A stretch of DNA of 64,000 nt, from assembly GCA_021495925.1 (NCBI GenBank), contig JAKEKT010000019.1, positions 391,148 through 455,147 on the forward strand, in the 5' to 3' direction. The position numbers and the translations under genes were made by a program. Of this stretch, positions 57,121 through 64,000 are shown in pieces (the stretch's first letter is position 1; the number at the start of each line of letters is the position of its first letter). The DNA is from Diplodia intermedia. Lineage: Eukaryota; Ascomycota; Dothideomycetes; Botryosphaeriales; Botryosphaeriaceae. The notes under the pieces are model-generated. The model saw only the letters and a program-made list of their open reading frames with translations. It made no database searches and was not told where the DNA came from.

Positions 57121-57404
57121 TGAACGTGTTTCCGGGAGCTGGATTTTGCTGCTTGAAGAGGTCCCTCAGTCATCTCCTGATATTGGTGGTTTTAAGAGGG
57201 TTGGACTTGGGTTGGTTTCGGTTGATTGGAAAGCGAACGAAGAAAGTCGCCTCATCCGCATCATGTAAAAGTTTAGACTCAGCCCTGCAATGCACCTCAT
57301 TCCCAATAATCCGGTAATGCACGCTCAGCATTGGTTGCGAAGACATGATGTTGCACAGGGCCCAAAGGGGCCAATGCTTCGGCACGCAAAAAAGTAAAAA
57401 TGCA

Positions 57405-57525
57405 AAACGTACAACAGCCGGGATTCCCCAATGGTCACCCACTTGAGTACTAATCGGCCGGTTCGCAGCTTGAGTACGGCTGAGCGGACGGGAAGCCCTA
57501 TATTCTGCGACCTATGGTCGTACGT
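57405..57525 (-). rRNA. 5S ribosomal RNA (dispersed copy)
   Basis: On the minus strand the sequence starts ACGTACGACCATAGG and runs 121 nt, with the conserved internal-control block CCCGTCCGCTCAGCCGTACT, then GGCCGATTAGTACTCAAGTG, GGGTGACCA and the end GGCTGTTGTACGTTT. The ends pair (ACGTAC with GTACGT). This matches the alpha/beta-type 5S genes of filamentous ascomycetes, which are scattered singly. T-runs directly downstream (57391-57401 region, complement) would terminate RNA polymerase III. Minor differences from the standard loop E region leave open whether this copy is expressed or a pseudogene. Confidence 0.87.
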
Positions 57526-57679
57526 GACACTTGGAACCGTTTGTATTGATTTTATACCTTAACCGAACAGCGCGGCAGCCACCAACCCCAACCAAAGCAC
57601 TCACGTTGAACCTCAAAGTGTTAGGCCTCGGCCTCATTCCCAATCTATTGATCGTTTCCTGGCGCTACCGAGACGTGGT

Positions 57680-58209
57680 TCCGTGCAGGGATTCAAGGAC
57701 TACCTGCACCAGTCGAACATCCGCAACTGCACCATCGGCAAGAGCGACCTGCACACCGACGACACCACATTCCTGCGCGGCATCTGGCCGAGCGACGCCG
57801 ACGGCGTGCTCGAGATGAAAACCGTCTTTCCGGGCTTCTACGCCGGCCGCACCGTCCACACACACACGCCCAGATCTACACCAACTGGACCCTGCACGGA
57901 AACGGCACTTTCCCTTCCGGTCACGTCGCCAGCACCGGTCAGCTGTACTTCGACGAGCGCGTGAGGCGGCAAGTCATGGCGCACGAGCCGTACAGGTCGC
58001 ACACGGAAACTGAGCGGGTTGCGAACGACGACGACCATCATATCGGTAAGGGGCGAGTGGGCGGGTGTAACCCTGTTGTTATCGTCGTTGCGGCTAACGG
58101 GGAGGATTTGGGGAATGGCATGATACGGCATATCATTATGGGTGTTGATACGGCGGCGACTTACGAGGAGGCTGAGGGTGATGAGCAATTTTGGTTCAAA
58201 CACCGATAA
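57680..58209 (+). pseudogene. Intradiol ring-cleavage dioxygenase remnant
   Basis: The central and C-terminal part of an extracellular intradiol dioxygenase-like protein (Fe(III) enzymes opening catechol rings). One frame gives DDTTFLRGIWPSDADGVLEM, KTVFPGFYAGRTVHTHT, carrying the Tyr and the first two His expected to bind iron. At the (CA)n tract about 57857-57868 the frame shifts by one, and the next frame continues QIYTNWTLHGNGTFPSGHVA, STGQLYFDERV and later the third frame MAHEPYRSHTETERVANDDD. The first 100 or more residues expected for the family are absent, including any signal peptide. It is therefore a broken gene. The tail ends at a stop near 58209. Confidence 0.72.
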
Positions 58210-58604
58210 GGGACGGGAAGTGAGCACCGGATTTGTTCCCGTCTGGAAGAATCATGAAATAATGAATAGTAGTTACAATTAGATAGTTTATTTTGTTGTC
58301 GACTAATTCCCTTAGAAATATGGCTTACAAATTATAGCAGTTTTAGAAAGTTCATCAATGAAGATAGCGTATGGTTGTACTTGAAGATGCATATTATGTA
58401 TACACACCACCTTTTACTTCATAATAGGAGACCAAATTCAGCCTACCACAGCCTTGTATAACACAATAGTAATCGTCTCAGCCCAGTCGTCACCCATAAA
58501 ACCCTATAGTCCTTCGGAGAGTACCATGAAATGGTATCTAGATTAAGAACCGAAAAAACCCCCCAAAACGAACAAACGCCATTAACCCCTCCAACCCAAC
58601 CACC
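58210..58604. other. Intergenic, AT-rich
   Basis: 395 bp between the dioxygenase remnant and the 3' end of the cysteine-rich gene. AT-rich, no feature. Confidence 0.3.
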
Positions 58605-59396
58605 TCACGCACGTTTCGAATTATACCCGGGCAGCTCCTGCCTCTCCCTCGCCGCATCCAGCTCCACAGCCTGCTGTTGCCGCTGCGTCTGTCTCATCGC
58701 CTCAAACCGGGCATCCTGATCCGCGCCGCCAGCACCAGCACCTGGATGCCCCCAGCCGGCAGCCTGGCCCTGCTGCAGCAAAGCACGGCGCTTCCGCTTC
58801 TCCGCCAGCAGCAGCCAGAGCACGGTCAGGAAGGCGAGCAGCAATGGCACGCCGACGCCCGCGCCGACGCCGGCCATCTGCCCGCTCGAGAAACTGCGTC
58901 CGCCGCCGCCGTCGGAAGAAGAAGAAGCAGAGGAGGTTCCGTTGCATGTCGCGTTCGCCTGCTGCGCGACCAGCGGCGTGAAGTCGGCGGCGGCGATGGT
59001 GAAGGTGACGGCCGAGTTGGTGCAGTCCTGGCTGCCGCACGTCCAGGTCGAGCTGTTGGAGGCTTTGCGGTCGCAGAGCGTGATGGGGGCGCCGGCATCT
59101 TCGTTGTCTGTGGAGGTGATCAGCGCCCGTTTGTTAGTTGTGCTGCTGCGGAGGGGGGAGGGAGGGGAAATGGAGAATAGGTGGACTGAAGCGTACGTAC
59201 ATTCTTGACATTGTTGGGCGCAGGCGTCGCTTTTCCACGTCTGGTCGGTGCAGGAGCCGCGCGAGAAGAGGCCGTCGCTCAGACACAGCCCGTTGGCCAT
59301 GCATGTCGCTCCCGAGCCGCAGCAGGCCGAGTACTCGGCGGTCGAGTCGCACGGCGTGTCGTCCGAGGTGCTTTGGTCCGGGTAGTAGCAGCTCAT
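58605..59396 (-). CDS. Cysteine-rich single-pass membrane protein
   Basis: A surface protein of a common Pezizomycotina type: short Cys-rich ectodomain, Ser-rich stalk, one helix and a cytosolic tail. Function unknown; possibly a cell-wall sensor by analogy of architecture. Exons 59396-59201 and 59107-58605 give 232 aa. The ectodomain has cysteine pairs in SACCGSGATCMANGLC, SCTDQTW, CAQQCQ, CDRKAS and CGSQDC. The stalk is Ser/Gly-rich (SSASSSSDGGGG), and the helix is GVGAGVGVPLLLAFLTVLWL, followed by basic EKRKRR and a Gln-rich tail (RQTQRQQQAVEL). The model starts at MSCYYPDQ without a signal peptide, as seen in relatives of this type; an upstream signal exon cannot be excluded. Confidence 0.78.
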   Translation of the reverse strand: MSCYYPDQSTSDDTPCDSTAEYSACCGSGATCMANGLCLSDGLFSRGSCTDQTWKSDACAQQCQECTYASVHLFSISPPSPLRSSTTNKRALITSTDNEDAGAPITLCDRKASNSSTWTCGSQDCTNSAVTFTIAAADFTPLVAQQANATCNGTSSASSSSDGGGGRSFSSGQMAGVGAGVGVPLLLAFLTVLWLLLAEKRKRRALLQQGQAAGWGHPGAGAGGADQDARFEAMRQTQRQQQAVELDAARERQELPGYNSKRA

Positions 59397-60351
59397 GGTC
59401 GGTCGTTATTTGTTTCGCGGAAGGCGAGCAAGCAAGCAATGGGGATATGTCTTGGACAAAGCTTGTTGTTCGGCCCAGGCAGCAGTTCAAGAGCAGGAAG
59501 CAGTGCTCAAAACACCTCACCTAAATGTTGACCGTCTTCTTAAGTCCGACGACCGAACATGCGATGGATGATCCTTCGTAAGCAGGAATCCACGTCGAAA
59601 CTGCGTAAGATTCTATTTCCAGTCGAAGGCCCGTTCATCGAAATGCACTGTCCGGGGGCCAAAATCCCATGTTTGGCGTTGATAGGCACTTGGACTGTCT
59701 CGCGTCCACGCGGCCAACGGATTTATGGGGCTCGCTCGGGGTTGGTCCCGCTTGGAGTGAAAGCCACCGCCATCCTTCCCGTCTCGCAACAAATTCCCCG
59801 GCCGCTTCCTTGACAAATGGGCCCTTGGCTTGCAACACCCTTCTTACACTCATTAGGGCTAGTATTGAACTGTTGTTAGTATATCAGTGCGTTCTCTCTT
59901 GTCCATTACAGCAACGTTCAGGACCCATACGTCAAATCTGCATCACTCTCGAGGTCTGCCGCAAAGCATGAGGCAACGGCTCGGATGCCAAGTATAGAAC
60001 GGGATAGAGGGCAATCGTAGGGTTAGTAGACGGTGGCGGGTACATTGGGGCCACTGCTCTTTTGACACTGGGGATTCACCGGGAACTGATCTGCTGCTAG
60101 GTTGCACCAGACGGTCAAAAAGGCAAATGCCAAGTGTGCAGCTCCGTCGTCGAGGTTCTATAGCCTTCGTTAAGGCGCTGCTAGTCGAATCGGGACTGGC
60201 TCAAGCCCCGGATCGGCCCGAGCGAGCGAGTGGGTCTCGGCTGCGGCGCCCGACCGTTCTCCCTTCCGCCCTGGCGACCACGGCCTCTCCTATTTCGGCT
60301 CTTGCAGACTCATGACCTCACTCTCTTTCGCCCGCACCCCTCCCTTGGACT
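59397..60351. other. Intergenic, between divergent genes
   Basis: 955 bp. No supported gene; promoters of the Cys-rich protein and of the HET gene are expected here. Confidence 0.35.
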
Positions 60352-62621
60352 ATGAGCTCAGCACCACGGCCGTCGTGCATTCTCTGTAACAGGATCTTCG
60401 CGCACTACCAGGGCCGCTACTCGCCGTGGGCGCTGCTCTGCTCCAGCTACAGTGGGGTCCGGCACACTGTAGCGCGAGTTATCCTGGAGCGATCGGCGCG
60501 GGCCGGCTGCAAACTATGTCGGCTACTGTATATCACGGTGCTGGAGGCAGACCAAAAACAGGCCCAAGTGGAGGACGGCGAACACGTCCAGGATGAGCGC
60601 GAGATGATGGAGGACATCCATTTCCAGTTCTCCTTCGAGAAGCGCTACGACGACCACAACACCAAGTTCATCCGCCCCGTGCTGCAGGTCTCGCGCCTCG
60701 ACACCATCTTCTCGCGCACCCTGGAGTTCGATGTCGGGACTCTCGACGGTGCGCCCACTGCCCGACGACCAAATGCTTTTGCTGACGGACCGGGCCAGGC
60801 GATCCCCTGGGCGACGAGCAACCCATTGCCGTCCCGCATGTGCTGTCCATCGGCGACGAGAAGCTGCGCTACGCCCTGCCCGTCCGCAAGCAGACGTCGG
60901 ACCGGGGCACGCGCACCATCTTCCAGATGATCCAGGGCTGGGTGAACGCGTGCAACGAGCGGCCGCACGAGAAGGACGTGGCCGACTGCTGCGCCGCGAA
61001 CCCGACGGTGCCGACGCGGCTGCTCGACGTCACGGGCGCGCCCCAGAAGCTGCGGCTGGTCAACACGGGCGGCAAGGCGCACGCCGCCTACGCCACGCTG
61101 AGCTACTGCTGCGGCGACACGGAGCCGCTGCGGACGACGACGGCGTCGCTGGCCCAGCACATGGACGACATCGCCATCACCCGGCTGCCGTGGATGTTCC
61201 TGGACGCGGTCAAGACGGCGCGCTGGCTGAACCTGCAGTACATCTGGATCGACGCGCTGTGCATCGTGCAGGACGACGAGCGCGACCGCGAGCACGAGAT
61301 GGCGCGCATGGACTCCGTCTTCCAGAACTCGTACGTCACCATCGTGCCGGCGCGCGCGCGCTGCTGCCGCGAGGGCTTCCTCAAGGCCGACCAGCTGTGG
61401 AACCCGCTGGCGACGCTGCCCGTGCGCTGCGAGGGCGGCGCCAGGGGCAAGATGCTGCTGACGCCCAAGTCCAACCTGCCGCGCGACGACGAGCTGTACG
61501 CCCTGGCGCGCGAGCCGCCGCACGAGCGCGCGTGGACGCTGCAGGAGGTGGTGCTGTCGCCGCGCGTGCTCATCTACACGCACGACTCGATCGTGTGGAA
61601 GTGCTTCTGCCACGAGAAGGGGCTGGTCTACAACTCACTGACGGGCGAGGCCATGGGCCGCGACTGGAACGGCTACTGCGCGGCGGCCGGGCTCACGTCG
61701 ATGCGGCTGTGCCCGTCGGGCCGCGTGCTGCAGCCGTCGGTGACGGCCACGATGCCGTCCTTCCTGCTGCGCCTCGACCCCGTCGTCAGCGGCCGCCTGA
61801 GCGTGCTGCAGACCCGCACCCGCCAGCTCTACCGCATCTGGGAGTTCCTCGCCCAGGACTACTCCAACCGCCGCCTCACCCACCCGCACGACAAACTCCC
61901 CGCCCTCGCCGGCCTCGCCGCCTACTTCGCCCGCGCCCTCGACGGCCGCGACACGTACCTGGCCGGCCTGTGGCGCGGCCACTTCGTGCACGAGCTGTGC
62001 TGGACCGTCGACGCCAAGCGCGCGGCCGCCCTCGGCGGCGCCCGCCACGTCCACCAGCGGGAGGAGCCCGACACGTGGCGCGCGCCGAGCTGGTCGTGGA
62101 TGTCCGTCGACGGGCCCATCGCCTTCGAGCCCAACCGCCACACGACCTTCGAGACGTCGCACATCAAGCGCTTCCGCGCCGAGGCGCAACCGCTGCACCC
62201 CGACGCCCCCTTCTCGCGCCTCCGCCCCGGCGCCGCCTTCCTCGACATCGCCGGCTGCCTGCTGCCGTACGACGCCACCGAGGACTGCCGCATCTTCTTC
62301 GACGCCGTCGACGCCGCCGGCGGCCAGAGCATAGCGGAGTCGTGCGCGAGTCCCAACGCCGGCGCCGCCGTGACGACGCCGACGAGCCCCGCGCCGCCCG
62401 AGGGCCACGAGGAGCTGCGCCTGTTGCTGGTTGCTACGTGCCAGACGTTCTCGAGCCAGAAGAGGCAGGGCAATCTGCTGCCCAGCGGCAGTATATGGGG
62501 GCTGGTGCTGCAGCGGGTCGAGGCCGAGGCGGAGGTGTTTGAGAGGGTGGGGCATTTCACTGGTGGGTGGCGCGCCGCGCAGCAGTTTCCGGGGAATGAA
62601 CGGGAGGTCAGGATTGTTTAG
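60352..62621 (+). CDS. HET-domain protein with N-terminal cysteine pairs
   Basis: A second intact HET protein. Exons 60352-60748 and 60799-62621 join within a Gly codon to give 739 aa. The N-terminal 60 residues have two CxxC pairs (CILCNRIF and CKLCRLLY), a possible zinc site common in this HET subgroup. The HET domain (about 215-370) shows YATLSYCCGDTEPLRTTTAS, LPWMFLDAVKTARWLNLQYI, WIDALCIVQDDERDREHEMA and SYVTIVPA, then ERAWTLQEVVLSPRVLIYTH and, near residue 560, WRAPSWSWMSVDGPI. The usual Trp of the first motif (LSYCWG) is Cys here. GC content is very high at third positions. A competing long frame over the same DNA (60731-62542) is Arg/Pro/Ala-rich and is only a GC-driven shadow. Confidence 0.9.
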
Positions 62622-63251
62622 GGGGGTTTTTGTCAGGTGGTTTCTATGCGGCCCCGTGGTCGTGGGTGGAAAGTGAGATGGGGGACCGTTGCAATATAGA
62701 CAATGTAAATTACAGGTTTTGGACGCGTATCACCTCACCGCGTCGCCGTTCAGCCCGTCTGACTGCCCCCCCTTTCCGTTTCTCAACACACGCTCGGCAT
62801 TTTGATGGTGCTGCATGCAAATGTTTAGCAAGGCAGCACGGAGGCAAACAAAGCCGTCGGAATTTGGGGGCTCACGTTATTGGAAGACGGGGAAGGAGGG
62901 GCTACGGGTTTGAGGTTTGGGCATGGAGGCGAGTGGATTGGGAAGGCCGGCGGCAGGGTGGGACGAACTGGTCGGCACGGTTTTGGAAGGGGAGGAGGAA
63001 AAATAGTAATGATCTTGTTGCCGGTGAAGGTGGGGTGAAGGGAGGGAGGGAGGACACGTTCGTGGCATGGGATCGGTTCTCGGGGTTTGCAACGATCCTC
63101 CTGGATAGGGGAGAAGAAGTCTGACCGCGTGGAGAAAGCTGTGCATATATCGCAGAAACAAACAGTTTTCCGATGCTACGTCAAGAACCCGTGTCACAAC
63201 CACTCAAAGCGTTGAGCCCTACACAGACCCAACAACCTCCCCCCCTCCCAC
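62622..63251. other. Intergenic, convergent 3' flanks
   Basis: 630 bp between the HET gene and the LysM gene. No feature supported; G-rich stretches occur. Confidence 0.35.
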
Positions 63252-63826
63252 TCACACAGCAACGCAATACGCATACCCCGGCCACAACCCGGAACAATCC
63301 CCGCCCAGCGCCGGATTCCACGCGTACAGCTCGTCCAGCCCAATCCCCGCCGCCACCGCCATGTCGTAGCAATACACGCCGTCCGCCTGCAACACGTACC
63401 GGGTGCACCCGGCCGCAATGCCATCCTGCGTCGGCCCGGGCGGCGTCACGGTCGGCGCCGCACTGGTCGTCGTCGTCGTCGTCGTCATCGGCGCACTCGT
63501 CGTCGTGGGGGCCTCGGTCGTGGTCGTCGTGGTCGTGCCGACGCAATACGCATACCCCGGCCACAGGCCGTCGCAGGCGTCGCCGCCGACGGATGGGTTC
63601 CACGCCAGGAAGTCGGACAGCGCGATGCCGGCGGCTGCGGCGATGTCGGCGCAGTAGCCCTGCGTCGCGGACGACGTGTAGAGGATGTAGGCGGTGCAGG
63701 TGGTGGGGATGCCGGTTTGGGTGGGGCCGGGCGGGGCGATGGCGCTGGTGGTGGTGGTTGCGGCTGTTGTGGTCGTGGTGGTCGAGGGGTTGTCGTCGTC
63801 GTCGCCGGTGGTGGTCGTGGTGGTTG
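63252..63826 (-). CDS. LysM-domain protein, 3' terminal exon (partial)
   Basis: LysM modules bind chitin or related N-acetylglucosamine polymers; secreted fungal LysM proteins may shield hyphae or suppress host recognition. Only the last exon (63826-63252, about 191 codons) is inside the window. It encodes a Thr-rich linker, a LysM (CTAYILYTSSATQGYCADIA, LSDFLAWNPSVGG, LWPGYAYCVG), another Thr-rich linker, and a second LysM (CTRYVLQADGVYCYDMAVAA, LDELYAWNPALGG, LWPGYAYCVAV, stop). The acceptor CCCCACAG places the (GA)n microsatellite inside the preceding intron. The start codon and any signal peptide lie beyond position 64000, so secretion is inferred from the family. Additional LysM repeats upstream are possible. 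Confidence 0.83.
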
Positions 63827-63881
63827 CTGTGGGGATCAATGGGGGTTGTGTTAGTGTTTTGTTTGATTTGGGGGAAAGGGG

Positions 63882-64000
<119 letters not shown>

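Noticed and set aside
55802..57317. HET remnant as an intact, multi-intron gene
   Set aside because: HET motifs appear in all three frames without usable splice sites at each change, and there is an upstream in-frame stop and no ATG.
60731..62542. 603-codon frame on the plus strand overlapping the second HET gene
   Set aside because: Out of frame with the clear HET motifs; Arg/Pro/Ala composition typical of a GC-rich shadow frame.

Overview
The window is nuclear DNA of a filamentous ascomycete (Pezizomycotina). The evidence is protein genes split by short GT-AG introns (about 50-70 nt, a few longer), Pezizomycotina-only families (HET heterokaryon-incompatibility proteins, DUF3433, rhodopsin-domain membrane proteins, DUF6314), a dispersed single 5S rRNA gene, an ENA-type sodium P-ATPase and a LysM protein. 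I cannot fix the class or genus from sequence alone. Exon joins below were worked out by hand from splice sites and reading-frame continuity. No alignment or database search was run.

Positions 1-47.8 kb are mostly conserved housekeeping genes, densely packed on both strands, often in divergent or convergent pairs. In order they are: Utp11 (rRNA processing), an HSD17B10-type mitochondrial dehydrogenase, Cmc1 (cytochrome oxidase assembly), TAF9, a rhodopsin-domain membrane protein, RFC subunit 3, ARPC3 (Arp2/3), an FHA-domain checkpoint-type kinase, ribosomal protein eL41 (25 aa), an HSL-type esterase, an ENA Na+/K+ ATPase, initiator-tRNA ribosyltransferase Rit1 fused to DUF6314, tRNA-His, a CFAS-like methyltransferase, a small complex I subunit, the CDK9 homologue Bur1, aspartokinase, a 1041-aa unrecognised protein, an RNase III, mitochondrial ribosomal protein mS33, an MFSD10-like transporter and a hotdog thioesterase. 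Two gene-poor gaps interrupt this part: 5.7-8.05 kb, which holds a tRNA-like relic, and 10.1-14.0 kb.

From 48 kb to the end the character changes to accessory. There are two intact HET genes, a frameshifted HET remnant, a very large DUF3433 membrane protein, a 5S rRNA gene, a decayed intradiol dioxygenase, a cysteine-rich single-pass membrane protein, and the 3' exon of a LysM protein next to a (GA)n microsatellite of at least 117 bp that runs off the window. Genes here are involved in non-self recognition, the cell surface and possibly host or chitin interaction, and relics are common.

Several conserved proteins (TAF9, RFC3, RNase III, Rit1-DUF6314) carry Gly-, Ala-, Asn- or Gln-rich inserts made by trinucleotide repeats, some inside otherwise conserved folds. 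I found no CRISPR array, no intact transposon and no clear secondary-metabolite cluster. The most unusual single item is the Rit1-DUF6314 fusion reading frame.
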